Positions 51,342 to 60,225 of a stretch of DNA of 64,000 nucleotides are shown here, piece after piece. The stretch lies in the NCBI RefSeq assembly GCF_013402875.1, contig NZ_CP058579.1:992001-1056000 (forward strand). The letters are read 5' to 3'. This DNA comes from Halorarum salinum (GTDB lineage: Archaea; Halobacteriota; Halobacteria; Halobacteriales; Haloferacaceae). The notes beneath the pieces are model-generated. The model made no database searches. It was not told the DNA's origin and was given only the letters and a program-made list of their open reading frames with translations. Numbering within the stretch: the first letter of the stretch is position 1; each line of letters opens with the position of its first letter. The translations under genes were made by a program, and so were the position numbers.

Positions 51342-52739
51342 TTATTCTCCGGCTTGAGTCACGATGTCGGCTGGCGTGAAGAGTGACACGTCGTCGCGGT
51401 CCGCAGCCGTTTGCTGCAGGTCATCGGAGAACCCCGATCTGCAGAAACAACAGTAGTGCTCCTCACGGTCGGCGCCGTTCGGCGGCGACCACTTCACCTG
51501 TGTCGCACTCCGTTCGAGCTCGGCCAGGTCACCCTCGGTCATCTGCCTGGTCGTGTACTTGCATTCACCGACGACGAGCGTCCCGTCGCTGGCGAGCCCG
51601 ACAACGTCGAGTTCGTGCTGCTGGTGCCACCAGTAGCCGATTCCCTGGTACGTCTTGGGAATCAGTGACGGGAGTGCGATCTGACAGACCCGCTCGAAGA
51701 TCGTACCCATGTACTCGGTGACGGTCGGCTTGACCAGCTGGTCGTAGGCGTCGTCACCGAGTTGCACGAGTTTGCCCTGCTGGCCGTAGACGTACCGGAA
51801 CCAGAACTGAAACAACGGTTCGTTCAACCGATACCGGCTCTTCCGTGTCGCATTCGGGTTCGCAGTCACGGGAATATCGCGCTCAACGAGTCGGAGCCGC
51901 CGGAGTTTCGAGAGATACGATCCGAGCGTGTTCGAGTCGACGCCAGCGAAGCCAGCGATCTCGTTGGCCACGCGCTTTCCGGTCGCTATCGCACGGAGGA
52001 TTGTGTAGTACGTCTGGGGTTCACGAATCCCGAATTCCGTGCGCAACAGGAACTCGGGCTCGTTGTGGAGGACACCGTGCTCTGACAGGATATGCGACTG
52101 GATGTTCTCGCTGAGTGAGCCAGTCGGTGTGAGCGCCTGAAGATAGTACGGCGTGCCCCCGAACACCCCCCACGTCTGGATGACCGTGTCGGGGTCGTCA
52201 GCGGGATAGAACTGCTGTGCATCCGCGAGGTCGAGCGGGGGAAGATCGATCGTCCCCGTCCGTCGGCCGTACAGTGGGCTGCCACCACTGAGGACGTTGT
52301 CTTCCATGATGCTGATCGATGACCCCACGAGCACGAGCGTCATGCTCGTCGCTTCGAGATGCATGTCCCAGACGCGCTGGATCTTCGAGGGGAGCTCCTC
52401 GTCTGACTCGACGAGATAGGGAAACTCGTCGAGAACCACGACTGCGTCCTGGCGACCGAGTGCCCGGAGGAGGGCTTCCCAGTCGCGCCGGATGTCGTCA
52501 AGGACGGGGAACTGCTCGCATGCCGTGTCGACGAAATTCGCGAGCTGAGCGTCCGGAGTTTCTTCGGTCGCCTGCCAGTAGACGGCATCATCACGCCCTC
52601 GAATTGCTTCGCGAACGAGTGCGCTCTTGCCGAGTCGCCGCCGCCCATAGACGACGATCAACTCAGCCGTCTCGCTCTCGAAACGCGACTCCAGCAGCTC
52701 GAGCTCTTCACCGCGGTCGACGAAACGCGGGTGGGCCAT
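51342..52739 (-). CDS. AAA+ ATPase of the archaeal ATPase/DUF234 family
   Basis: 465 residues. N-terminal ATPase: VDRGEELELLESRFES, Walker A YGRRRLGKSALV near residue 31, Walker B VVVLDEFPYLV and the sensor VLVGSSISIMEDN. A winged helix follows (ANEIAGFAGVDSNTLGSYLS). The C-terminal DUF234 part has ELDVVGLASDGTLVVGECKY, a D-x(n)-E-x-K pattern of PD-(D/E)XK-like nucleases. Members are abundant in archaeal genomes and often seem element- or defence-linked, but no function is proven. It stands alone, between two copies of a dispersed repeat. Confidence 0.88.
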   Translation of the reverse strand: MAHPRFVDRGEELELLESRFESETAELIVVYGRRRLGKSALVREAIRGRDDAVYWQATEETPDAQLANFVDTACEQFPVLDDIRRDWEALLRALGRQDAVVVLDEFPYLVESDEELPSKIQRVWDMHLEATSMTLVLVGSSISIMEDNVLSGGSPLYGRRTGTIDLPPLDLADAQQFYPADDPDTVIQTWGVFGGTPYYLQALTPTGSLSENIQSHILSEHGVLHNEPEFLLRTEFGIREPQTYYTILRAIATGKRVANEIAGFAGVDSNTLGSYLSKLRRLRLVERDIPVTANPNATRKSRYRLNEPLFQFWFRYVYGQQGKLVQLGDDAYDQLVKPTVTEYMGTIFERVCQIALPSLIPKTYQGIGYWWHQQHELDVVGLASDGTLVVGECKYTTRQMTEGDLAELERSATQVKWSPPNGADREEHYCCFCRSGFSDDLQQTAADRDDVSLFTPADIVTQAGE

Positions 52740-52929
52740 GGTGGCACATACGCCGCGACGAATGTAATGCTGCCGATTATCTTAATCGTGTTTTTACTAA
52801 TCTAGATTTTACTATCTGTCCCTGCTGGACGGCCCATGACGGGAAGGAGGCCAAAGTGCTGTGCATCCTCCGGGATCCGGTGAGGCACCCGAAACACGGC
52901 GAAACTTCAAAAGTCTCAACCCGTGCACC

Positions 52930-52999
52930 GCGTGCACACCGGGAGAGCGGGGGCGACGCTCCATCCCCACCAAGCGGGGCGGGACTGGAAGGGGCCGCG
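52930..52999 (+). repeat. Dispersed repeat, copy B
   Basis: A 70-nt sequence starting GCGTGCACACCGGGAGAGCG and ending in GGGACTGGAAGGGGCCGCG. See copy A at 51048-51123 for the comparison. It is followed within 15 nt by the hairpin cluster at 53013-53137. Confidence 0.7.
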
Positions 53000-53012
53000 G
53001 CTGTTGGCAACG

Positions 53013-53137
53013 TTCTCGTGAGCGCAGCGAACGAGAATTCGGAAGAGGAGCGGAGCGAGTCTTCCGTAAGCGCGGACCGACAAGCACCGCAACCGAACGA
53101 GCGGAGCGAGTGAGGTGCGGAGCGCAGCGGCCGCACC
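53013..53137. repeat. Cluster of three perfect hairpins with related GAGCGnAGCGA loops
   Basis: TTCTCGT/ACGAGAA (53013-53037), GGAAGA/TCTTCC (53041-53065) and GGTGCGG/CCGCACC (53114-53137) are perfect stems whose loops all contain AGCG-AGCG (gagcgcagcga, ggagcggagcgag, agcgcagcgg). A further GAGCGGAGCGAG lies at 53099-53110. No gene covers this region (52740-53254). Confidence 0.7.
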
Positions 53138-53254
53138 GAGTCGACAGCCGCGGGGGCTTCCGAAGCCGTCACCACGAGCCCCCACACACCAGACGCACCC
53201 AGTCACCCCGCGGACACGTCAGACCGACGTTTCATAACGCCTGTACGGAGCTTT

Positions 53255-56200
53255 ATGCGTCCACAGTCGACCGCATCCACCACACACCCGGACGACATGC
53301 CGTCACCTGCCGACATCACTTCCCACCCGACGCCGCGCCAGTACATCGACTGCACGCCGACGGACGCTCCACTCAACTCGAGGACCGTCGAATCACAGTT
53401 CCGCCGACTGCATACCCTCTCACAGGCCACGAGTGACGACCGGTCCTGGTACGCCAACCTGTTCTCCACTCCAGCCCCACCCACGATCGAGTGGTTACTC
53501 GTCACGGACGGCGATCCCGAGACGCCGCTTCGCTACTACGTCGGCGTCGACGACCCGGACGCCCTCGACGCACTCGAACAGTGCTATCGCACGCTCGTCC
53601 CCAACGAGTACGAACTCACCCGCACCGAGTGGCACCCGAGTGATCTCCTCCCGACGTCTGAGCCCACCGACCATCGCTCCGACGCCCCGACAGAGGCGGC
53701 GACGGATGCGGCCGACGCCTCCACCGATACGACACAGGACTCGTCCGACGGCGACTCACAGCCCGTCCACGCCATCGAGTTCGTCGGCGTCGCTGAGCGA
53801 CGCAACGACTGGCAGACACGCCTGACACCGTTTTCTACCTTCACCGACACGCCGGAGACGCGGTTCCCACTCTCGGCCATTATCGAGGCCCTAGCAGGCG
53901 CCACCTCACCAACGATTTATCAGGCGCTCTGCCAGCCGTTACCGGACTGGCACGCGGAGGCGACGGGTCGGCGCGACCGACTGAAGCGGGGTCTGGACAC
54001 GCCAGCCCAGCGCTTCTTCGACGGCATCATCCCACGCGTCGACCCCGACCAGACTGGGAGAGACCCGGAGGCGACGCGACTCGAGGAACTCGACGCGAAG
54101 GACGCCAGGCGCTCGTTCGTCGTGAACGCCCGGGTGGTCACACACTCCCTACACGGTGAGGGGACACCACGGGCGTTCGACGGGCTCTCCACCGCATTCG
54201 AGCCGGTGAGCCATACCTGCTACAGCGTCCAATCGCGACATCACAGCGGCGACGCCGCCCACGCCGTCCTCGAGGGCCTCGCCACTCGAACCGTCCATCC
54301 ACCGGCCTACGAGACCCTTACCGCGAAACTCCCGTGGACGGAAAACACGAGTCGCGGCATCGTCGCGGACCCGACCGAAGCCCCAGTGTTCTGCCTGCTC
54401 GATGGAAGCACGCTCACCGAAGCCGGGAAGCGGGCACTCGCCCCCACCCCCGGGGAACGAACGGCCCTCCCCCGTCCACCACACGATATCCTCGCGAACT
54501 ACCGAACTGAGGGGCTCCCGCTCGGCCGCCCGCTCACGCAGGACGGCATCACCGACTCACAGTCGATCTCGCTCCCCACAGCGCTACAACCGCTTCACGT
54601 CGGCTGGTTCGGGAAGACTGGCTCGGGCAAGTCGACGAGTCTCATCACCGCCATCCTCGAGAATCACCGGGCCACAGCGGGTGCGGACATCCTCATCGAC
54701 CCGAAGGGTGATGGAATGGCGACCGACTACCTCCGCGCACATTACGTCGAGTACGGCAGCCTCGAGGACGTCGTCTACTTCGACTGTGCCGAAACGCTCC
54801 CCGCGTTCGGCTTCTTCGACATTCGCGACGAACTCGACGCGGGCGTTCCCCGGACGACGGCCGTCGAGGACGCGACCGATCACTACATCGAGATCCTCAC
54901 CCAGATCATGGGGAAAGAGCGCTTCGAGCAGGCGGTCCGCTCTCCCGATGTGATTCGCTACATGGTGAAGGCGCTGTTCGACCCCGTCAATGGACAGGAC
55001 GCATTCTCCCACAGAGAACTCCACGGCGCCGTTCGCCGGATGCACGAACGCCAGTCGGTTCCCCCGGTGAGTGATGGCGACCTCGAACGGATGCTGGGCG
55101 GTGTGGTCGCGAACCGTGCACAGACGTTCGACGAGATCATGCAGGGTGTGGCCAATCGGATGGAGAAGGTCCCCATCGACCAGCGCCTCGCCCGTATCTT
55201 CAATCACGTCCCCGACGACGAAGCCGACCGAACGGACCCGCACTTCGACCTCGCGGACCACCTCAACCAGAATGAAGTGATCATCATCGACACCGGGGAG
55301 TTGCGGAGCGAAGCCCAGCGCGTCCTCACGCTGGTGGTGCTCTCGAACCTGTGGACGGCGCTGCGCCGTCGCACGCGTCGCGGCACCGACGATGCGCTTG
55401 TGAACGTCTACGTCGAAGAGGCCGCCAGCGTCGCCGTCTCGGACCTCCTCAAGGAGTTGCTCGCCCAGTCGCGTGGCTTCAACTGTGCGATGACGCTCGC
55501 CATGCAGTTCCCCGCGCAGTTGCGAGAAGCCGATCCCACGGCCTACGACGAGGTGTTGAACAACATTTCCACGTTCCTCACGGGGAACGTCCCGCTCGAC
55601 CGGCAACTGGCCCAGCGGCTCGCCACCGACGAGCTGACGCCACAGGCGGTTGGAAACCGCCTTCGGGCGCTCCGGCGTGGTCAGTGGCTCGTGGCGCTGC
55701 CGGCTGCCTTCGGTGTGGATGAACCCCGCCCCTTTACGGTGGAATCGTTGCCGCCGCCGCCAGGTGATCCTGCGGGACCGCGCCAACTCACCCGTGCGGA
55801 ACGCGCGGGATTCACAGACGAACTCGCCGACGTCCGTGAGCGGACGCTCGGTGAGTCGGGGCTGACCCTGGGAGAGCCGAGTGCGGCCACCCAGGAGGCG
55901 GACGCCGAGATGGAAGCAGCTGACCCTCGGCTTCGCGTCGACTCGGCGCTCCCCCACACGAATCGCATGCCGCCCACGGTCGAGTACGAGGGTGAGACGC
56001 ACGCACTCCGCTGTACTGCGTGTGACAATCGGTACGACCCCTCCATCGCGGGTATGAAGCGTGCCATTTCGTGTTGTTCGTCGCTCGCCGAAGTCGACCG
56101 GGACGACGTCCCCATCTGTGAGCTCAACCTCAAACTCTCGCCCGACGAGCGAGCGGCGTCGGAGTGGTCGGATCGACAGCTCATGTTCCTCCAGGCCGTC

Positions 56201-56905
56201 TATAACGCCCAGCAGCTCCGGTATGACCGGCTGGAGTACGACCTCGTTGCGGACTCGATGATCCGGCTCCAGGAGTACGTCGACATTGGGGGCGACCCGC
56301 TTCAGGATCTGCTCGACTCCGAATATCTCAGCCACGGTACGGACCATCCTCACCGCCTCTACACGGTGACGCCGGATGGTCGCTCGGTCATCGGCGAGAG
56401 CTATCGGCAGGGCGTGGATTACGGCCACGGTGCGGGCGACCTCGAGGAGTCGAGCGAGCACGTCCTCGCGATCGAGGTCGCGCGCCGCTATCTCGAACAG
56501 GCGTACGTCGCGGATGCGGACTCGCCGGTGACTGAGGTTGTCCCCTACTACGACATGGACGAACAGCGGCGCCTCGATATCGCCGCGCTCGACGAGTCGG
56601 GGGACGTCCGGATCGCAGTGGAGGCAGAGCGGGTGAATAACGACATCATCCGTGCGGTTCCCGATGATTACGACAAGATGGCCGATGCGGAGCCGGATGA
56701 AGCGATCTGGGTCGTCATGACGATCGACGATGCCCACGACGTGCTCGCCGCGCTGAACGAGCCTGCTGAAGGTGACCCACGAGTGGAGAAGACCTATGCG
56801 CGGACGACACCCCCACAACAGTTCTCGCTCGATACGCCCGGGTTGACTGCGATCTATCCGGTCGATCGGCTTCGGAAACGACTTGGTGAACCCGAGAATT
56901 CCTAG
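53255..56905 (+). CDS. Large HerA/TraG-VirB4-like ATPase, conjugation-type
   Basis: 1216 residues if ATG 53255 is used; ATG 53297 (MPSPADITSHPTP) is an alternative. An N-terminal region of about 400 residues is followed by the motor domain: Walker A GKTGSGKSTSLITAILENH near residue 450, ILIDPKGDGM, Walker B VNVYVEEAASVAVSDLL near residue 716, and TLAMQFPAQLREADPTAYDE. Residues about 915-950 carry two Cys pairs (LRCTACDNRYDP, ISCCSSL), a zinc ribbon. The C-terminal 250 residues look like a winged helix plus an alpha/beta domain (LDIAALDESGDVRIAVEAER) of nuclease-like topology. The motor is of the DNA-pumping FtsK/HerA clade. It is probably part of an integrated conjugative or plasmid-derived element; no pilus genes are nearby. 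Confidence 0.85.
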   Translation: MRPQSTASTTHPDDMPSPADITSHPTPRQYIDCTPTDAPLNSRTVESQFRRLHTLSQATSDDRSWYANLFSTPAPPTIEWLLVTDGDPETPLRYYVGVDDPDALDALEQCYRTLVPNEYELTRTEWHPSDLLPTSEPTDHRSDAPTEAATDAADASTDTTQDSSDGDSQPVHAIEFVGVAERRNDWQTRLTPFSTFTDTPETRFPLSAIIEALAGATSPTIYQALCQPLPDWHAEATGRRDRLKRGLDTPAQRFFDGIIPRVDPDQTGRDPEATRLEELDAKDARRSFVVNARVVTHSLHGEGTPRAFDGLSTAFEPVSHTCYSVQSRHHSGDAAHAVLEGLATRTVHPPAYETLTAKLPWTENTSRGIVADPTEAPVFCLLDGSTLTEAGKRALAPTPGERTALPRPPHDILANYRTEGLPLGRPLTQDGITDSQSISLPTALQPLHVGWFGKTGSGKSTSLITAILENHRATAGADILIDPKGDGMATDYLRAHYVEYGSLEDVVYFDCAETLPAFGFFDIRDELDAGVPRTTAVEDATDHYIEILTQIMGKERFEQAVRSPDVIRYMVKALFDPVNGQDAFSHRELHGAVRRMHERQSVPPVSDGDLERMLGGVVANRAQTFDEIMQGVANRMEKVPIDQRLARIFNHVPDDEADRTDPHFDLADHLNQNEVIIIDTGELRSEAQRVLTLVVLSNLWTALRRRTRRGTDDALVNVYVEEAASVAVSDLLKELLAQSRGFNCAMTLAMQFPAQLREADPTAYDEVLNNISTFLTGNVPLDRQLAQRLATDELTPQAVGNRLRALRRGQWLVALPAAFGVDEPRPFTVESLPPPPGDPAGPRQLTRAERAGFTDELADVRERTLGESGLTLGEPSAATQEADAEMEAADPRLRVDSALPHTNRMPPTVEYEGETHALRCTACDNRYDPSIAGMKRAISCCSSLAEVDRDDVPICELNLKLSPDERAASEWSDRQLMFLQAVYNAQQLRYDRLEYDLVADSMIRLQEYVDIGGDPLQDLLDSEYLSHGTDHPHRLYTVTPDGRSVIGESYRQGVDYGHGAGDLEESSEHVLAIEVARRYLEQAYVADADSPVTEVVPYYDMDEQRRLDIAALDESGDVRIAVEAERVNNDIIRAVPDDYDKMADAEPDEAIWVVMTIDDAHDVLAALNEPAEGDPRVEKTYARTTPPQQFSLDTPGLTAIYPVDRLRKRLGEPENS

Positions 56906-57085
56906 ATCGGGTCCAAACTCGGGCTCGTGGGTTCTCTCGTGTAGAGAGCGGGACTCGGGAGCGCTCGGCTAGGCGTGTGGCGTCCAAGGTGGCTCGCTCG
57001 TCCGGGAGGCGTGCTCAGCAGGTGCGCCAACGGTGACCTAGGAGGCGAGCGTGGGAACTGATGAGGTAGGCTAGCTACCAGACGA

Positions 57086-57180
57086 CACGGTGCCGTATCG
57101 TACCGTATCGTCTTGTTTTGTAGTGTCTCGTGTCGTACTGTCTCCCGTCGCCTGTTGTACTGTCTCGTGTCGTGTCGTTT
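57086..57180 (+). repeat. Degenerate short direct repeats (GTATCGT / TGTCTCGTGTCG)
   Basis: CCGTATCGTA is followed at once by CCGTATCGTC; then GTGTCTCGTGTCGTACTGTC and TGTACTGTCTCGTGTCGTGT repeat with small changes. Unit length is about 10 and 20 nt. The array lies 180 nt after the large ATPase gene. Confidence 0.6.
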
Positions 57181-57293
57181 GGTTACGGGGACGGTCACAC
57201 TCTCGTGGACGAGTACGCTTCTGGGGCCGGTAGCAGACAGCGTGTGCGCCGGCGGACGCATCGAGTCGGCTATTCCGATTGAAATGGAAACCC

Positions 57294-57309
57294 CACGACT
57301 GCAGTCGTG
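57294..57309. repeat. 16-bp perfect palindrome, possible IS200/IS605-type end
   Basis: CACGACTGCAGTCGTG is self-complementary and is preceded by GGAAACCC. Haloarchaeal IS200/IS605-type elements end in hairpins of the form CCCACGACT..AGTCGTGGG; this site looks like such an end but no transposase gene is near, so it is at most a relic. Confidence 0.4.
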
Positions 57310-57385
57310 TTTGGATCTCTGAACGGTGGTGTGTATCCCCCCGCCAGAGCCGCCGGTCGTACTGGAGTTCACCCGTTATGAGTTG

Positions 57386-57459
57386 TCTCTGGACCGTCTC
57401 TGGTCAATGTCTCTCCGGAGAGTGTCCATCTCTGCCCATCTCTGTTTATCTCTGTCTCT
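57386..57459 (+). repeat. Array of TCTCT motifs with near 10-nt spacing
   Basis: TCTCT occurs at 57386, 57397, 57410, 57429, 57439, 57449 and 57455, mostly followed by G. Spacings are 11, 13, 19, 10, 10 and 6 nt, so several copies face the same side of the helix. No coding frame explains it. Confidence 0.55.
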
Positions 57460-57707
57460 CCTAGGTCGCACGACGTCGGGGGCACTGGCAGTGCTTGCGG
57501 GCGAGCAGCGAACCTTTGGAAGGACTCTCGACAGCGGGCCGCTTTCGATACGCCCTCTGTGCCGATCTGGTGGGCTCTCGGCACCTCTGGAATCCGAGTT
57601 TGGACACGTCGAGCTTGGACATAACTAGACCACTCGTTCAAGACAATACACGGATAACTCGGTATCCAATCGAAGGAGTGGCTTCGACTCCGCCGAGCCC
57701 TCCCGAG

Positions 57708-58610
57708 TCACCGCCCGCCCGTGAACGAGGTGTCGACGCAGTTCCCGCTCCCCGTCTCGGCGACGCGCTCGAACTCCAGGCCGTCGGGGTTCTTGACCGC
57801 GTACCCGAGCAGGCTCGTGAAGCCGTTGCTGCCGGGGTGGAGGCCGAGCCCGTTGCCCGCCCCGACCAGTCCGGGGGCCTCACAGCCGACCGTCTCCCGC
57901 CACCACGGGGAGTCGAAGAACAGCGCCGAGATCTCCATGTGTTTCACGTCGTGGGTGAACAGGTGCCCCCCGTCCGCCAGCCGCGGCCAGAGGTGTTCGA
58001 CGCAGGTCTCCGCCGAGTCGCGCAACCCGACGTCGAGGAACGCGAGGGCGCACCCCTCCTCGAACTCGGGGAGCGTGTCCTCGAAGTACCCCTCGTGGAA
58101 CGTGCAGGCGGTCGCGTCGCCGTACTCCGCGACGTTGTCCCGGACCTCCTCGATCGACGCCCGCCAGGAGTTCTCCGCGTAGGTGTGCACCTGCTCGGAC
58201 TCGACGAGCAGGTGCTCCTCGTCCCGCTCGGACGGCGCGGGCATCCCCTCGAACGAGTCGAACACGTGGAGCTCGCGGTCGCAGGCCCCGGCGACGAGCG
58301 AGAGGTTCGCCGTGCTCCCGCCCTTGTAACAGCCGCATTCGACGATCGGTCCCTCCGCCTCCGCTGGGAGTTCGAGGATCCGTGTCGCGACGACGAGGTG
58401 TTCGAGGAACGTCGACCCCGTCGGAATCCGTCCGTTGTTCCGCGCCATCCGGACCGCGAACAGCAGCTTTCGCGGGAGGCCGACGCCGTACTGGGCGCCC
58501 GTCTCCCGCCCGAAGTAGTCGGCGAGCACGATGGGCGCGGACAGCACGACGACTCCGAGCCGGTACAGTCGGTACAGTTTCGCGAACGCGAGTTCCGTCT
58601 TCTCCGTCAT
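57708..58610 (-). CDS. TylF/MycF-type SAM-dependent O-methyltransferase
   Basis: 300 residues. A hydrophobic N-terminal segment (YRLGVVVLSAPIVLADYFG) is followed by TGSTFLEHLVVATRILELP, the SAM site GPIVECGCYKGGSTANLS, HVFDSFEGMPAPSERDEEH and the metal/catalytic part ALAFLDVGLRDSAETCVEHL then GGHLFTHDV. This is the macrocin O-methyltransferase pattern, Mg-dependent enzymes that methylate sugar hydroxyls. In relatives the metal-binding motif after strand 4 reads LDxDLY; here it is LDVGLR, so one metal ligand seems changed. The gene precedes nothing obvious but follows a GNAT gene on the same strand; both may serve glycan or lipid modification. Confidence 0.85.
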   Translation of the reverse strand: MTEKTELAFAKLYRLYRLGVVVLSAPIVLADYFGRETGAQYGVGLPRKLLFAVRMARNNGRIPTGSTFLEHLVVATRILELPAEAEGPIVECGCYKGGSTANLSLVAGACDRELHVFDSFEGMPAPSERDEEHLLVESEQVHTYAENSWRASIEEVRDNVAEYGDATACTFHEGYFEDTLPEFEEGCALAFLDVGLRDSAETCVEHLWPRLADGGHLFTHDVKHMEISALFFDSPWWRETVGCEAPGLVGAGNGLGLHPGSNGFTSLLGYAVKNPDGLEFERVAETGSGNCVDTSFTGGR

Positions 58611-58635
58611 GGTTCGGTGATCGTGGTGTGGTCGG

Positions 58636-59769
58636 TTACGAGGTGTCCCGTTCGCCGAACGAGAGCAACCAGTTCGAGTCGTTCGTGAGTCGGTACCCGT
58701 TCACGTCCCAGGACGCCCCCTCGAGGTCGACGAGCGGCCGGACGGCGAACGTACAGCGGTGGCTCGCGAACCGCGAGAGCGGCAGGCGACTGTCCGGGAG
58801 GAACCCGTACGCCAGCAGCAGGTCGCCCGACAGCGGCGACTCGTGGGCGGCGAGAACGTCCGAGTGCGGGTGGTCCGCGACGACGCGGTCGAGGAGGCAC
58901 GCGACGGCGGCGGACCACCGGGGACCGCCGACGAGGGGGACGACGTCCGCGACCTGGGTCACCGTGACCCCGCCGGACGTGGTGCGGGTGCGGGCGAGGA
59001 GGCCGGCGACCGCGTCGCCGTTCTCGCTCGCGACGTACGCGTGCCGGCGCCAGACCGGGCTGGCGTACCGCCAGCGGTAGAACTCCTCGTCGCGGCGCGC
59101 GTGGATCTCCTCCGGGACGCGGCGCCGGTAGAGTTCGGCGAGCGCCCCCTCCGGGACGCCCTCCTCGCGCTCGACGGCGAACCCGTCGGGCGAGGACCCG
59201 GTTCGGGTCCAGGCACCCTGGAGCGCCCGGAGGGCGGGCCCCGCGGCGTGTCCGACGAGCCGTCCGCCGCGCCCGTCTAGCACCGCGGTCGGGTTCTGGA
59301 CGCGGTAGTAGGTCGTCCGCTCGTCGACCGCCCGCCAGCCGAGCTTGCGGTAGCCGGGCCACGCCATCTGGTTCGGGAAGTTGAAGCAGAGTTCGGGCTC
59401 CAGGTCCGCGTAGTGGTCGATCGCACGCCGGTTCATGCGGGTGAAGATCCCCCGCCCCCGATACTCGGGATGGACCATCGTATCGGTCGCCTGGAGGGCG
59501 CACAGGCTCTCGTCCCCGGCCCGGAGCCGGAACGCCATGAAGGGGCGCGCGCCGACGACCCGGCCGTCCGCCTCCGCGAGGAAGACGGCCGGCTCCGACA
59601 GGTAGGGGTTCCGCTCGTACTTCCAGGCGAACCACGACCCGCTCATCGCCCTGTCCCAGACGACCTCGTCCAGCGCGAGCACGTCCGCGCGGTCGGCCGG
59701 ACGATACCGCCGAACCTCGACCCGATCGCCGGGGTCCTCGGAAACTCCTGCCCCCGCGTTCGTCTCCAT
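58636..59769 (-). CDS. GNAT family N-acetyltransferase
   Basis: 377 residues with two GNAT-like halves. The first half has the acceptor strand VEVRRYRPADRADVLALDE, GSWFAWKYERNPYL and the acetyl-CoA loop TDTMVHPEYRGRGIFTRMNR (Q/RxxGxG/A type: YRGRGIF). The second half has HAYVASENGDAVAGLLARTR. Such proteins with a WKY....P entry occur near polysaccharide genes and acylate amino sugars. It lies 25 nt upstream of the methyltransferase gene and is likely co-transcribed. Confidence 0.82.
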   Translation of the reverse strand: METNAGAGVSEDPGDRVEVRRYRPADRADVLALDEVVWDRAMSGSWFAWKYERNPYLSEPAVFLAEADGRVVGARPFMAFRLRAGDESLCALQATDTMVHPEYRGRGIFTRMNRRAIDHYADLEPELCFNFPNQMAWPGYRKLGWRAVDERTTYYRVQNPTAVLDGRGGRLVGHAAGPALRALQGAWTRTGSSPDGFAVEREEGVPEGALAELYRRRVPEEIHARRDEEFYRWRYASPVWRRHAYVASENGDAVAGLLARTRTTSGGVTVTQVADVVPLVGGPRWSAAVACLLDRVVADHPHSDVLAAHESPLSGDLLLAYGFLPDSRLPLSRFASHRCTFAVRPLVDLEGASWDVNGYRLTNDSNWLLSFGERDTS

Positions 59770-60225
59770 GAGGTCTTGAACTATAATCGCAACGCGGGCA
59801 TAGTAATGAGGCCGTTGTCCGTCGCGGCGCGGAACGAGCCTGACCGCGGCGCGGACGGCCGATCTCGGCGGGGAGAGTGCGCCCCACGTAAGCCGGTCTT
59901 ACGGCTTCCGGTCGATTTCGTGGTTCCGGCTACCGTGCGGTCCACCTCGACCGGCGATCGGCGCGCGGGCGGATACCGGACGGGAGCCGCCGTGATTCGC
60001 GCGATCGGTCCGCGCCGTGCTGGCCCGCCCGGACGGGCGGGGGCGTCACCCCCGCGGTCGTCGTTCGTCGTCGACGTCGAGGAGTAAGCCACTTCGAACG
60101 CCGGATAACGTGAGCCAACGACGCTCCGTCCCCCCCGCGGGTCGGCGTCGCTCGGTCGACCGGGGCAGGTCGCGCTCGACGCGTCCGCCGGCAGGTAGAT
60201 CCGTCGGTCGACGGCCGCCCGTCCG
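59770..60225. other. 455-nt GC-rich intergenic region with a strong hairpin
   Basis: CCCGCCCG-GA-CGGGCGGG (60024-60041) is a perfect 8-bp stem. TATAATCG at 59772 lies before the GNAT gene on the - strand and may belong to its promoter. Frames in this gap are Arg/Pro-rich and not supported. Confidence 0.5.

Larger units (their letters stand above)
56906..57707. other. 800-nt non-coding region with three kinds of repeat
   Basis: No supported gene. It contains a degenerate GTATCGT/GTGTCGT array (57086-57180), a 16-bp palindrome (57294-57309) and a TCTCT array (57386-57459). It separates the conjugation-type ATPase from the GC-rich segment that begins with the TylF-like gene and may mark the edge of the accessory island or an origin-like site. 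Confidence 0.55.

Noticed and set aside
54584-56818. 744-codon minus-strand frame opposite the large ATPase gene
   Set aside because: Antisense shadow: Arg/Val/His-rich with no motif, while the + strand frame has Walker motifs and a zinc ribbon.
57386-57459. CRISPR array
   Set aside because: The repeated word is only 5-6 nt and spacing is irregular; no cas gene is present in the window.
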